Source: Candidatus Roseilinea sp. NK_OTU-006
GTDB lineage: Bacteria; Chloroflexota; Anaerolineae; J036; Brachytrichaceae
Direction: 5' to 3'
Assembly: GCF_012931985.1 (NCBI RefSeq)
Contig: NZ_JAAFGM010000004.1
Coordinates: forward strand, 122,054 to 186,053
DNA: 64,000 bases
In this document: one piece after another, positions 8,087-16,753 of the stretch
How positions within the stretch are numbered: the first letter of the stretch is position 1
How the letters are laid out: each line of letters opens with the position of its first letter
Program-made: the position numbers and the translations under genes
Notes under the pieces: model-generated
Databases searched by the model: none
Seen by the model: the letters and a program-made list of their open reading frames with translations, nothing else
What the model was told of the DNA's origin: nothing

Positions 8087-9637
8087 ATGCAAGTCGCCGT
8101 CGTCAACAAGCAGATTCAGACAATCAACGCCGATGCCGTCATCGTCAACCTGTTCGAGGGCGTGACCGCGCCGGGCGGCGCAACCGGCGCGGTGGATGCA
8201 GCGCTCGGCTCATCCGATGGCGTGTCGGGCAATGGCGCAATCAGCAAACTCATTCAGTTGGGCGACTTCACCGGCAAGTTGAACGAAGTCGCCGTCGTGT
8301 ACACCGCCGGCCTGATCCCCGCCCCGCGCGTCATCGTCGCCGGACTGGGTACGCGCGAGCAATTCACCCTCGATCGCGCTCGACAGGCCAGCGGCTCGGC
8401 GGTGCGCAAGGCGCGCGACCTGGGCTGCCGGCGCGTCGCGACCATTGTGCACGGCAGCGGCATCGGCGGGCTACAGCCGCGCGAGGCCGCACAGGCCACG
8501 GTAGAGGGCGCGTTGATGGGCGCGTATCAGTTCCGCGAACACAAATCGAAGAACGATGACCGGGTGATCGAGGAACTGATCATCGTCGAATACGATGCCG
8601 CCAAGCTGGCCGAGATCGAAGCCGGTGTGCGCGCTGGTCAGATCGTCGCCGAGGCCGTCAACGCAGCGCGCACGCTGGTCAATCGCGCGCCGAACGCGCT
8701 ATATCCCGAAACCTTCGCTCAGGCCGCGCAAGCGATGGCCGCGCGCGTCGGCCTGACATGCAGCGTGCTCAGCGAAGCCGATATTGCTCAGGAACGCATG
8801 GGCGGCGTGCTGGCCGTGGCGCAGGGCAGCGCGCATCCGCCGCGCTTCGTGGTTTTAGAGCACCAACCGCGCACCGGCAACGCTAATCTGCCCACTGCCG
8901 ACTCGCGTCCCCTCGTCTTTATCGGCAAAGGGGTCACCTTCGACACCGGCGGCATCTCCATCAAGCCGAGCGAGAACATGCAGAGCATGAAGGCCGACAT
9001 GAGCGGCGCTGCGGCTGTGTTTGGCGCGATGCAAGCCATCGCCGGCCTCAATCTTCCCCAACGCATCATCGGCGTGATGCCACTGGTGGAGAACATGCCC
9101 AGCGATCGGGCCTATCGCCCCGGCGACGTGATCACGATGATGAACGGGCTGACGGTGGAGATCATCAGCACCGACGCAGAAGGGCGCTTGATCCTGGCCG
9201 ACGCGCTGCACTACGTCAAGCGCTTCAAGCCGCGCGGGGTGGTGGACCTGGCCACGCTGACCGGCGCATGCGTTGTCGCGCTAGGCGAAGGCGTCGCAGC
9301 CGGCCTGTTCAGCAACGACGATGCCTGGGCCAATGCCGTGCTGTGCGCCGCCGAGGCCGCAGGCGAGAAAATGTGGCGCCTGCCGCTCTATCCCGAATAC
9401 GGCGACAAGATCAAGAGCGACGATGCCGATATCAAAAACAGCGGCGGGCGCGTCGGTGGGGTAGGCACGTCGGCCTACTTCCTGTATCGCTTTGTTGAGG
9501 GCCCGGACGAGTATCCCTGGGCGCACGTGGACATGGCCGGCATGATGTTCAGCAGCGAGAACAAAGGCTATCTGGTCAAAGGCGCGATGGGCTACGGCGT
9601 GCGCACGCTGGTCAGGCTGGCGCAGGCAGGGACTTGA
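8087..9637 (+). CDS. pepA: Leucyl aminopeptidase (M17)
   Basis: This is a 516-aa cytosolic two-metal aminopeptidase that removes N-terminal residues from peptides. The N-terminal macro-like domain covers residues about 1-170 and the catalytic domain follows. Family motifs are FIGKGVTFDTGGISIKPS (metal-binding Lys and Asp), SMKADMSGAAAVFGAM, and STDAEGRLILADAL, which corresponds to the signature NTDAEGRL with Asp and Glu metal ligands. The length is usual for the family. The ATG immediately follows a candidate -10 box, so it may be translated from a leaderless message. It stands alone between the glycosylase remnant and the lipoyl transferase gene. Confidence 0.95.
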   Translation: MQVAVVNKQIQTINADAVIVNLFEGVTAPGGATGAVDAALGSSDGVSGNGAISKLIQLGDFTGKLNEVAVVYTAGLIPAPRVIVAGLGTREQFTLDRARQASGSAVRKARDLGCRRVATIVHGSGIGGLQPREAAQATVEGALMGAYQFREHKSKNDDRVIEELIIVEYDAAKLAEIEAGVRAGQIVAEAVNAARTLVNRAPNALYPETFAQAAQAMAARVGLTCSVLSEADIAQERMGGVLAVAQGSAHPPRFVVLEHQPRTGNANLPTADSRPLVFIGKGVTFDTGGISIKPSENMQSMKADMSGAAAVFGAMQAIAGLNLPQRIIGVMPLVENMPSDRAYRPGDVITMMNGLTVEIISTDAEGRLILADALHYVKRFKPRGVVDLATLTGACVVALGEGVAAGLFSNDDAWANAVLCAAEAAGEKMWRLPLYPEYGDKIKSDDADIKNSGGRVGGVGTSAYFLYRFVEGPDEYPWAHVDMAGMMFSSENKGYLVKGAMGYGVRTLVRLAQAGT

Positions 9638-9730
9638 ATCATGTCGTGAGCATCAATAGACCCGTGCCCCTCCCAAGGCCAGAGACACTTCCGACCCCTT
9701 TTCGATGCCCACGACGCCACACCCCTTGCT

Positions 9731-10528
9731 ATGCCTTTCGAATTTCGATTGATCTACGACGGCGCGCATGACGGCGCGACGAACATGGCCCGCGACGAGG
9801 CTATCTCGCGGGCGGTGAGCGCCAGGCGACAACCGCCCACGCTCCGGCTCTACGGCTGGGAGCCGCCGGCTATCAGCCTGGGCCAATCACAACGCATTGA
9901 CTCCGTTGATGAGGCACGTTGTCGGGCCGACGGCATTGACATCGTGCGCCGGCCCACCGGAGGGCTGGCGATCTTGCACGCCGACGAGCTCACCTACAGC
10001 ATATCGCTGCCCATCACTCACCCAATCGCCGAAGGCGACCTCATGACTTCGTATCGGCGCATCGCAGAAGCGATTATGGGCGCATTGCGTCTGCTGGGCG
10101 TGCCAGACGTCGGCGCCAACCGCGTGGCCAAAGAGGACAAAGCCAAAGGGCCGGTGTGCTTCGAAGCGCCCAGCGACTATGAAGTCGTCGGCGCCGGCCG
10201 GAAGCTGGTGGGCAGCGCGCAGTGGCGACGCGTGGACGGCGTGCTCCAACACGGCAGCTTGCCGCTGCGCGGCGACATCGCGCGCATCTGCGCTTATCTG
10301 CGCGACGCCCCTTCGCCGGCGCAGGTGCGCGCCCATGCGGCGACGTTACAGGACGCGCTGGGGCGGCTTGTGTCGTGGGACGCAGTTGCCGAGGCATATC
10401 GGCGCGCCTTCGCCGAGGCGCTGGACATCCGATTCATCGTCGGCGTGTTGACGGCGGAGGAATTGTGCTGCGCAGAAGAGCTGCGCGCCACGAAGTATGC
10501 GCACAGTGAATGGACGCGCCGGCGCTGA
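9731..10528 (+). CDS. Lipoate/octanoate transferase, LplA/LipM-like
   Basis: The 265-aa protein belongs to the biotin/lipoate A/B ligase fold. It shows LRLYGWEPPAISLGQSQ, IVRRPTGGLAILH (RRxTGGxAxxH) and GPVCFEAPSDYEVVGAGRKLVGSAQWR-type sequence in which the Cys of VCFxxPSxYE corresponds to the acyl-thioester Cys of LipM octanoyltransferase and the Lys of GRKLVGSAQ is universal. It would load octanoyl or lipoyl groups onto carrier proteins such as GcvH, fitting the glycine cleavage gene at the left edge. LipM and LplA cannot be separated with certainty; the Cys favours LipM. Confidence 0.82.
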   Translation: MPFEFRLIYDGAHDGATNMARDEAISRAVSARRQPPTLRLYGWEPPAISLGQSQRIDSVDEARCRADGIDIVRRPTGGLAILHADELTYSISLPITHPIAEGDLMTSYRRIAEAIMGALRLLGVPDVGANRVAKEDKAKGPVCFEAPSDYEVVGAGRKLVGSAQWRRVDGVLQHGSLPLRGDIARICAYLRDAPSPAQVRAHAATLQDALGRLVSWDAVAEAYRRAFAEALDIRFIVGVLTAEELCCAEELRATKYAHSEWTRRR

Positions 10529-10565
10529 GCCAGGCGCCGAACCGGTTTAAGATTACGACCTGCCG

Positions 10566-11159
10566 ATGAGTGAACGACCCGCGATCAGCCCACGGTTGCA
10601 GGTGGGCGCTGTCGCCCCGAACATCACGTTAACCAAAACCACCGGCGAGCGCGTCACGCTGGCGGAGTTGCTGCGACAAGGGCGCGTCTTGCTGGTCTTC
10701 CTGCGCCATTTTGGCTGAGTGTTCTGCCGGTCGGAATTGGCCAGGTTGGCCAAGCTCAACTCGCGCATCGAAGCGGCCGGCGCGCAGGTCGTCGTCGTGA
10801 CGATGGGCCGGCCCGAGGAGACCGAGCGATTCTGCGGTGAACGCGCCCCCGGCCTGCGCTGCTTCTGCGATCCGGAGGCGACTTCGTACCGCGCTTACGG
10901 CCTGGCGCGCGGCAACACCGACCAGTTGTTCGGGCCGGCGGTTTGGCTGAAAGGCGCACAGGCGGCGCTGGGGGGCAAGTTCGATGGGCTGCCCATCGGC
11001 AGACCGGTGGGCGACCCCTTCCAGATGCCGGGCACGTTCGTGATCGGCGAAGATGGGCGCGTGAGCTTCGCCTATTACAGCAAGCATGCCGGCGACTATC
11101 CCGACGATGCCGAGCTGCTGCGGGCCGTTGGAGCCATCAGCGGCAGCCAGACCACCTGA
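10566..11159 (+). CDS. Peroxiredoxin-like (AhpC/TSA type 2, SelU-like) protein with in-frame UGA: candidate selenoprotein
   Basis: One continuous frame from the ATG at 10566 to the TGA at 11157 encodes 197 residues, interrupted only by TGA at 10716-10718 (codon 51). The sequence around it reads VFLRHFG-UGA-VFCRSELA. Related thioredoxin-fold proteins usually have Cys here, as the first Cys of a CxxC redox motif, so UGA would give U-x-x-C. On both sides the protein is well conserved in character: VGAVAPNITLT before, and VVVVTMGRPEETERF, FCDPEATSYRAYGL and GTFVIGEDGRVSFAYY after. A SECIS-like hairpin follows 18 bases after the UGA. Readthrough therefore probably inserts selenocysteine. The alternative is a nonsense mutation, but the location exactly at the redox residue argues against it. 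Confidence 0.78.
10737..10753 (+). promoter_or_regulatory. Candidate bacterial SECIS hairpin
   Basis: A perfect 7-bp stem (10737-10743 with 10747-10753) closes a GGU triloop. The loop begins 26 bases after the last base of the UGA, inside the usual bacterial window, and the apical G matches what SelB recognises in known bacterial SECIS elements. It lies in the coding sequence, as bacterial elements do. Confidence 0.65.
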
Positions 11160-11317
11160 AGCGATCTGGCCTGTAACGGCGATCATGCGGGCAATCGCGG
11201 CCAGCCTCTGATTCGGTGCACGCGTTCAAACGTTCGGCGACTGCGCTCGCGCCGGACTCGCGCATGAGGCGACAACGCATGGGGCGCGAGCCATGGGCGA
11301 GGCGCCGGAAAGAGCAC

Positions 11318-11341
11318 AGGGAGGCCGAGAACGGCCTCCCT
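11318..11341 (-). terminator. Hairpin terminator of the sugar ABC operon
   Basis: A 10-bp stem (11318-11327 with 11332-11341) with a 4-base loop lies 36 bases after the stop of the binding-protein gene on the minus strand, followed by a weakly T-rich stretch. Nothing else is seen in 11160-11377. Confidence 0.65.
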
Positions 11342-11377
11342 ATCACATCACAGAGCAGGCATCCCAAGTTCGACTAA

Positions 11378-12883
11378 CTAGTAGCCGCTGGGGGCGTTCT
11401 CCTTCAGCACCGCGTTGGCTTCGGCGACGGCCTTGTCCAGGGCCTCCTTCACGTCACCTTCGCCCTTGATGGCCACAGCCGTCACCACCTCGCTCATCAG
11501 CTTGCGCACCGGATCATAGCCGGCGACAGGTGCTTCGACCGCGCCATAGGCGACCATGTCGTACAAGCGCGCGTAGGCTTCGGCAGCCTCAGGGAAGTCC
11601 TTGAAGCGCTCATCAGCCTTCACCGCTTCGATCGCCTTGGGCGCAGCGCTCTTGCGCACCGCCATATAGCTTGAAGCATTGGCCCAGCCGGCGATATTGT
11701 CAGGCTCGGTGAACGCCTTGAGGAACAGCCACGAGGCCAGCTCCTTTTCCGGCGTGCTCTTGAACACCGACCACGAGGCGCCGTAGATATCCACGACCGG
11801 TTTGGCCGGATCCTTCTGCGGGAACATGACGTAGGTAAAGCGGAAGGGCTTGTCGGATTTGGCCACGGCATCGGCGTAGAAGCGCAGGCCGGTGCTGCTG
11901 GACATGGTGAACAAGACCTTCTGGGCGGCAAAGCGCGTCTGCTCGCCGTTGCGCTCGGCGCTGGGAATTTCAACCGCGCACTTGTTCTCAAACAAGCGCT
12001 TGAGCAACGACAACGCCTCGACGCCGGCTTCGCTATTGAATACGTAGCTCTTGGCATCTTCGCTCAACACACGCCCGCCGTTGGCGAACACCAAGGCCGC
12101 AAAGTTGCTGATGTCGTTCTGCCAGGCCAGGCCATAGCGCTCATTGGCTGGATCGGATGCCTTGCAGGCCAGCTCCTCGAGCTCGGCCAGAGTCTTCGGC
12201 GGCGCTTCGGCACCCAGTTCCTTCAACCAGTCTAGGTTGACGTAGAGCACGGCGGCGGAGCGGCTGGTCGGCCAGCCCAGCACCTCGCCGGGGAACTGCG
12301 GATTCTTGTCGCTCTCCAGGAAGAAGGCGAAGTAGTCGTCAATCTCCGCCTGGGTCAGGCCATACTTCTTGCTGGTGATGAACGGCGCGAGGTCAATCAC
12401 GTTGCCGTCCAGGCGATAGAACGAGGCCTGGTTTTGATAAGCCTGAGCGATGTTCGGCGGTGTGCCGCCCTCAATCGCAGCATTGATCTTGCTGTACAGA
12501 TCGGCGTAGCTGCCGTCAATCTTCTCGACGGTCACTTTGATGCCGAACGCGTTCTCGGCGTTGAACTTCTCGACGAACTGCTCGACGAACTGCTGCGCAC
12601 TGCCGGAGTAGCGATGCCAGAACAGGATCTCCGTGGGGTTATCTTTGCTCAGGGTGATCGCATCTACGCCGGTGGACGGCTCAGCCGTCGGTGCGGGCGC
12701 TTGCGTTGGTGCCGGGGCCTCAGTGGGCGCGGGCGCTTGCGTCGGCGCTGGGGCCTCAGTGGGCGCGGGCGCTTTCGTCGGCGCCGGGGCCTCGGTAGGC
12801 GCGGGCGCTTGTGCGGCCGGCGCGGCGCAGGCCGCCATCAGCACGGCCACCGCAGCTACAAACGGAATAAGTTTACGTATCAC
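11378..12883 (-). CDS. ABC sugar transporter substrate-binding lipoprotein
   Basis: This 501-aa family-1 extracellular solute-binding protein starts at GTG with AAGGAGG eight bases upstream. It has a lipoprotein signal (LMAAC lipobox, Cys19), then a repetitive Pro/Ala/Thr linker of about 45 residues built on a 12-residue unit (PAPTEAPAPTQA), which spaces the binding domain from the membrane. The mature domain has the ILFWHRYSGSAQQFVEQFVEKFN start typical of sugar-binding UgpB/MalE-like proteins, and later NVDLDWLKELGAEAPPKT-like and GASWSVFKSTPEKELASWLFLK segments. The two permease genes lie upstream on the same strand, 185 bases away, so this gene probably also has its own expression control. 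The substrate is probably an oligosaccharide or sugar ester and cannot be named. Confidence 0.92.
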   Translation of the reverse strand: MIRKLIPFVAAVAVLMAACAAPAAQAPAPTEAPAPTKAPAPTEAPAPTQAPAPTEAPAPTQAPAPTAEPSTGVDAITLSKDNPTEILFWHRYSGSAQQFVEQFVEKFNAENAFGIKVTVEKIDGSYADLYSKINAAIEGGTPPNIAQAYQNQASFYRLDGNVIDLAPFITSKKYGLTQAEIDDYFAFFLESDKNPQFPGEVLGWPTSRSAAVLYVNLDWLKELGAEAPPKTLAELEELACKASDPANERYGLAWQNDISNFAALVFANGGRVLSEDAKSYVFNSEAGVEALSLLKRLFENKCAVEIPSAERNGEQTRFAAQKVLFTMSSSTGLRFYADAVAKSDKPFRFTYVMFPQKDPAKPVVDIYGASWSVFKSTPEKELASWLFLKAFTEPDNIAGWANASSYMAVRKSAAPKAIEAVKADERFKDFPEAAEAYARLYDMVAYGAVEAPVAGYDPVRKLMSEVVTAVAIKGEGDVKEALDKAVAEANAVLKENAPSGY

Positions 12884-12941
12884 GGGTTTTCCTCCTTAAG
12901 TGAGTCTATGATTGAGTTGTCTGTTGTCGGCGAATAGGTAT

Positions 12942-12960
12942 CGGTCATCGTCAATGACCG
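12942..12960 (-). promoter_or_regulatory. Small hairpin between permease and binding-protein genes
   Basis: A 7-bp stem (12942-12948 with 12954-12960) with a 5-base loop lies in the 185-base gap between the permease stop and the binding-protein GTG. Such intergenic hairpins often stabilise or attenuate transcripts so that the binding protein is made in excess. This role is inference. Confidence 0.3.
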
Positions 12961-13068
12961 GCTGGAACCCTGCCAGTCATCCATACGTTGATCGTCAGTC
13001 ATCGGTTGCGAATTACGACGTCCACCATACGTGATAAGCCTATAATCATCACCTCCCCTGACTGCGAG

Positions 13069-13995
13069 TTAGCCCTTCAGGCCGGTCGTTGTGATGCCCT
13101 CGGTGAAGTAGCGCTGCGTGAAGAAATACAGCACGACCACGGGTAGCACGACCATGACTGCTACCGCCATGGCCAGTTGCGTCTGTGCGCCGCCTTCGGT
13201 GTGTAAGAATCCCACCAGCCCAACCGACACCGTGCGCATATTCGAGCTGGAGGTGACGAGCTGGATCCAACGGAACTCGTTCCACGTCCAGATGAACTCG
13301 AGCAGCGCCAGCGTGAGGATGGCGGGGCGGGCAAGCGGGATCATGATAGTGGTGAGGTAGCGCATGTGGCCGGCGCCGTCTATGCGCGCGGCGTCGTACA
13401 AATCACGGGGAATTTGCAGAAAGAATTGCCGGATCAAGAAGATGCCGAAGGCGTTCACCAAAAAGGGCGCCACCATCGCCGGCATGGTGTTGTACCAGTT
13501 CAGGTAGTTCTTGTTCATCATCACCGCGCGCGGCACCAGAATCAGCTCCTCCGGGATCATGAAGGTGGCCAGCACCAGGATGAAAAGGACGTTCTTGGCC
13601 GGAAAGTCCAACTGGGCAAAAGCGTAGGCTGCCAATACGGATGTGGTGACTGAGGAAGCGATGACGATGGCCGTCACCAGCGCTGTGTTCAGCACGTGGC
13701 GGAAGAACATCGGCAGGCCGGTGTCTCGATCCACGCCGATCAAGCGGATGGCCTCCGCAAAGTTGTCGAAGCGCGGCGCGGAATTGCCGAGCGGCGGCCA
13801 CGGCCAGAACTTGAGGGAGACGACGTCGCCATAGTCTTTCACGCTCGTCAGCACCATCCACAGGAACGGGATCAGCGAGGCGACGCCGACGATGATCAGC
13901 ACGAGATAGATCAGCGGATTCACCCGTTTCAGCGATCGGCCGGGCGCGTGGCGCGTTTTGACTTGCGCAAGTGGGGCAGCCGTTGCGGTAGCCAT
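13069..13995 (-). CDS. Sugar ABC transporter permease, MalG/UgpE type
   Basis: The 308-aa inner-membrane protein has six predicted helices, beginning with LIYLVLIIVGVASLIPFLWMVLTS. The EAA loop that docks on the ATPase is visible as YDAARIDGAGHMRYLTTIMIPLARPA near residue 215. It starts three bases after the stop of the upstream permease, so the two are cotranscribed and form the membrane heterodimer. No ATP-binding subunit gene is in the window; such systems often share one encoded elsewhere. Confidence 0.93.
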   Translation of the reverse strand: MATATAAPLAQVKTRHAPGRSLKRVNPLIYLVLIIVGVASLIPFLWMVLTSVKDYGDVVSLKFWPWPPLGNSAPRFDNFAEAIRLIGVDRDTGLPMFFRHVLNTALVTAIVIASSVTTSVLAAYAFAQLDFPAKNVLFILVLATFMIPEELILVPRAVMMNKNYLNWYNTMPAMVAPFLVNAFGIFLIRQFFLQIPRDLYDAARIDGAGHMRYLTTIMIPLARPAILTLALLEFIWTWNEFRWIQLVTSSSNMRTVSVGLVGFLHTEGGAQTQLAMAVAVMVVLPVVVLYFFTQRYFTEGITTTGLKG

Positions 13996-13998
13996 GGC

Positions 13999-14970
13999 TT
14001 AATAGTTCACTCGCTCAGCAGCAGCGCGGTTTTGCAGGATGGTGACCAGCAAAATCACCGCGGACAGTAGGAAGGCGAGCGCACTGGCATAGCCGGCGCG
14101 CTGGAACTCGTAGAACTGGCGATAGATCAGGATACTGGCCGTCTGCGTGCCGTTGTCGCCTTGGGTCATCACCCAGATGTGGTTGAACGCCTTGAGCGTG
14201 CCGATCACCGTGATGAGCACGACGAAGAACGTGGTCGGCGAGAGCAACGGCCAGGTGATATGGCGGAAGAGTTGCCAGCCGTTGGCGCCATCAATCTTGG
14301 CCGCCTCATACATCTCGCCGGGGATGTTACCCAGGCCGGCCAGGAACAACGTCATGTTATAGCCGACGAACACCCATGTGGTGTAAATCACCACCGCGAC
14401 CATGGCCAGACTTGGCCCGCGCAGCCAGTCCGGCAGCGTGACGCCCAGCCCATTGGCAATCAAAGTGAATACGCCCTTGTCCTCCAGCAGCCAACGCAAC
14501 GGCCGCAGCTCCAACCCACGAAGGACGCTGTTGATCAGACCGATATCCGGGCTATACAGCCGCGCCCACACCGCCGCCGTCGCCACGGTCGAGGTCACCC
14601 AAGGCAAGAACATCACCACCCGGAAGAGTGATTTGCCGCGAATCTTCTGGAAGAGCAAATACGCCAGCGTCAGCGCGATGCTGATCTGAAAGGGCACGGC
14701 GAGCAACGAGTAGGTCAACGTCGCGCCGAGTGAAGGCCAGAACTCCGAACCGGGGGTCAACGCGCGCAGATAGTTGCCCAGGCCCAGGAACTCGCGCGGC
14801 CCCAATCGCCAGTTGTGCAGGCTGATGTAAAACCCAAAGCCTATCGGGAAGACGGTGAATGCGAGAAAGAGCAGCAGCGCCGGCGCAAGTAGTGCGTATG
14901 CGAAGGCGTGCTCGCGCATCGTCACAGAGCGCTGCTTAGGCTTAGGTGGCTTACGGCCGATGGCTACCAT
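13999..14970 (-). CDS. Sugar ABC transporter permease, MalF/UgpA type
   Basis: The 323-aa protein is the first gene of the minus-strand sugar transporter operon. The first helix is YALLAPALLLFLAFTVFPIGFGFYISL, a typical MalF/UgpA start, and the EAA loop is YEAAKIDGANGWQLFRHITW. It pairs with the permease that follows. The upstream 94 bases are shared with the divergent MaoC gene and should carry the operon promoter; I could not pick out a convincing one on this strand. Confidence 0.93.
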   Translation of the reverse strand: MVAIGRKPPKPKQRSVTMREHAFAYALLAPALLLFLAFTVFPIGFGFYISLHNWRLGPREFLGLGNYLRALTPGSEFWPSLGATLTYSLLAVPFQISIALTLAYLLFQKIRGKSLFRVVMFLPWVTSTVATAAVWARLYSPDIGLINSVLRGLELRPLRWLLEDKGVFTLIANGLGVTLPDWLRGPSLAMVAVVIYTTWVFVGYNMTLFLAGLGNIPGEMYEAAKIDGANGWQLFRHITWPLLSPTTFFVVLITVIGTLKAFNHIWVMTQGDNGTQTASILIYRQFYEFQRAGYASALAFLLSAVILLVTILQNRAAAERVNY

Positions 14971-15046
14971 ACACCTTTTTCAGGTTAGCACGGCTCGGTT
15001 AAGATGAAGTTAAGGTGGATTAAAGCCTTCGTTGAGCTGCCGGCAT

Positions 15047-15052
15047 TATAAA
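15047..15052 (+). promoter_or_regulatory. Candidate -10 box (TATAAA) for the MaoC-CitE pair
   Basis: TATAAA lies 12 bases before the ATG at 15065 in an otherwise GC-rich stretch. It would give an mRNA with a leader of only a few bases. Confidence 0.4.
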
Positions 15053-15064
15053 ATCCCGACGCAG

Positions 15065-15532
15065 ATGGCCGGCAAATACTACGAAGAACTCGAGGTCGGG
15101 ATGCGCATCGAGCATCCGCTCGGCCGGACGGTTACTGAAGCGGACAACGTGTTGTTCTGCGCGCTCACCATGAACACGCAGCCGCTGCACTTGGACGAGC
15201 ATTTCGCCGCCCAGACGCAGTTCGGCGCGCGCATCGTCAACGGCCTGCTCACGCTCGGCCTAGCGGTGGGGTTAACGGTGGCCGACCTGACCGCCGGCAC
15301 GATCATCGCCAACCTGGGTTACGACAACGTCCAGCACCCGAGGCCGATGTTCCACGGCGACACGCTCTACGTGACGAGCGAGGTGCTCAGCAAGCGCGAC
15401 TCCCGGTCGAACCTCGGCGCCGGCGTCGTGCGCCTGCGCCACATCGGCCGCAACCAGCGCGGCGAAATCGTGATCGAGTTCGAGCGCACCGCGCTGTTCC
15501 GCAAACGGAAGCCGATAGATCCGACCGCCTGA
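15065..15532 (+). CDS. MaoC-family hot-dog hydratase/dehydratase
   Basis: The 155-aa single hot-dog-fold protein shows the R-specific hydratase pattern: YYEELEVGMRIEHPLGRTVTEAD, then NTQPLHLDEHFAAQTQFGARIVNG, where the Asp/His pair forms the active site, and PMFHGDTLYV. Such enzymes hydrate enoyl-CoA esters; members close to this one act on mesaconyl-CoA, itaconyl-CoA or beta-methylmalyl-CoA. The CitE-like lyase gene follows 33 bases downstream, supporting a paired hydratase-lyase step on a branched C5 CoA ester. An upstream in-frame ATG at 15032 exists, but 15065 fits the family N-terminus and the promoter better. Confidence 0.85.
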   Translation: MAGKYYEELEVGMRIEHPLGRTVTEADNVLFCALTMNTQPLHLDEHFAAQTQFGARIVNGLLTLGLAVGLTVADLTAGTIIANLGYDNVQHPRPMFHGDTLYVTSEVLSKRDSRSNLGAGVVRLRHIGRNQRGEIVIEFERTALFRKRKPIDPTA

Positions 15533-15565
15533 GTTATTGGGTCATCCGGTCGCCAGTCACCATCC

Positions 15566-16441
15566 ATGTTCCCCCTACGACGTTCGCTCCTGTTCATGCC
15601 CGGCGATAGCTCGCGCAAGATCGAGAAAGCTCAGCAGCTCGATGCCGACAGCATCGTGATGGACCTGGAAGATGCCGTCGCGCCAGCCAACAAAGCGATG
15701 GCGCGCCGCACGACGCGCGAGGCGCTCCAGACGATGAACTTCGGCTGCCGCGAACGGCTGGTGCGCACCAACGCCTGGCAGACGCCATTCTTCGCCGACG
15801 ATGTGGCCGAGACCATCCTGGGCCGGCCGGATGGCTACGTCATTCCGAAGGTGAACAGCGCCGAAGACCTAGCCGCCGCGCGGGACTTGATCGCAGCGCA
15901 AGCGCGCCGACATGGGATCGAGGCCGGCGCCATCGCGCTCCTGGCCATCATCGAAACGGCCCAGGGCGTGTTGAACCTGCACGAGATCGCCCGGCTCGGC
16001 CCGCCGCTGCAAGCGTTGATCTTCGGCGCCGATGACCTGGCGGCCGATGTCGGCGCCGTGCGCACGCCGTCAAGCATCGAGGTGCTCTACGCGCGGAGCG
16101 CAGTGGTCATCGCTGCCGCCGCCTATAAGCTGCAGGCGATTGACATCGTGTTCTTCGACCTGAACGACTTGTCCGGCTTGGAGGAAGAGTGCCGCTTTGG
16201 ACGGCAACTGGGCTACACCGGCAAGATGGTCATCCACCCCCGGCAGTTGAGCATAGTCAACCGCGCCTTCGCACCGTCGCCGGAGGAGATCGCCCGCGCG
16301 CAGCGCATCGTGCAAGCCGCCCACGAGCAGGCCAACGCCGGCGTGGGCGCGTTCGCCCTGGAAGGGCGCATGGTGGACGGGCCAATCATCAAGCAAGCCG
16401 AGAACGTACTGGCCCGCGCGCGAGCTGCGGGGTTACTCTAA
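15566..16441 (+). CDS. CitE/HpcH-type CoA-ester lyase (malyl/citramalyl-CoA lyase-like)
   Basis: The 291-aa TIM-barrel protein begins LRRSLLFMPGDSSRKIEKA, the typical start of citrate-lyase beta-like lyases, followed by SIVMDLEDAVAP (Mg-binding Asp/Glu region), RLVRTN, VIPKVNS, IIETAQGVLNL, LIFGADDLAADVG and GKMVIHPRQLSIVN. Members of this group cleave malyl-CoA, beta-methylmalyl-CoA or citramalyl-CoA to acetyl/propionyl-CoA or pyruvate products. With the preceding MaoC hydratase it could complete the end of itaconate/methylfumarate breakdown or a part of a 3-hydroxypropionate-like route. No CoA transferase is adjacent, so the exact substrate is open. Confidence 0.87.
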   Translation: MFPLRRSLLFMPGDSSRKIEKAQQLDADSIVMDLEDAVAPANKAMARRTTREALQTMNFGCRERLVRTNAWQTPFFADDVAETILGRPDGYVIPKVNSAEDLAAARDLIAAQARRHGIEAGAIALLAIIETAQGVLNLHEIARLGPPLQALIFGADDLAADVGAVRTPSSIEVLYARSAVVIAAAAYKLQAIDIVFFDLNDLSGLEEECRFGRQLGYTGKMVIHPRQLSIVNRAFAPSPEEIARAQRIVQAAHEQANAGVGAFALEGRMVDGPIIKQAENVLARARAAGLL

Positions 16442-16450
16442 CCCCTCACC

Positions 16451-16744
16451 TCATCCGACCGCGAGCGTAAAGATGAGGAAGACGGCGAACAGCGCCGGCG
16501 TGATGAAGATGGCCGTGTAAATCCACTTCTCGTAACGCAGGTGCATGTAATACGCTGCGACCAGGCCGGCCTTCACAAACGCAATCGCCAGCAAGATCGG
16601 CACGATCACATTTTGCGGCAAGTGAAACAGCGTGACGACGACTTCCAAGATGGTGGCGATCGTCAAGATGCCGAAGACCAGGACAGGGTTCGTGTGCCTG
16701 CGATGCGCGCCGGCGTGGTCGTGTGGAGCAGGAGCATTCGCCAT
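16451..16744 (-). CDS. Cytochrome c oxidase subunit IV (CtaF/CyoD type)
   Basis: The small 97-aa membrane protein has three helices (about 22-42, 47-68, 73-95) and the AFVKAGLVAAYYMHLRYE segment diagnostic of the bacterial subunit IV family. It follows subunit III by 9 bases on the same strand and is part of the same haem-copper oxidase. Confidence 0.9.
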   Translation of the reverse strand: MANAPAPHDHAGAHRRHTNPVLVFGILTIATILEVVVTLFHLPQNVIVPILLAIAFVKAGLVAAYYMHLRYEKWIYTAIFITPALFAVFLIFTLAVG

Positions 16745-16753
16745 AGGGCCCCC

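Noticed and set aside
10719..11159. Start of the peroxiredoxin-like gene at the ATG-less codon after the UGA (10719)
   Set aside because: It would remove the first 50 conserved residues and the redox motif; readthrough of UGA from 10566 explains the sequence better.
12690..12815. Short tandem repeats as a regulatory or CRISPR-like element
   Set aside because: They are in frame and encode the Pro/Ala/Thr linker of the sugar-binding lipoprotein.
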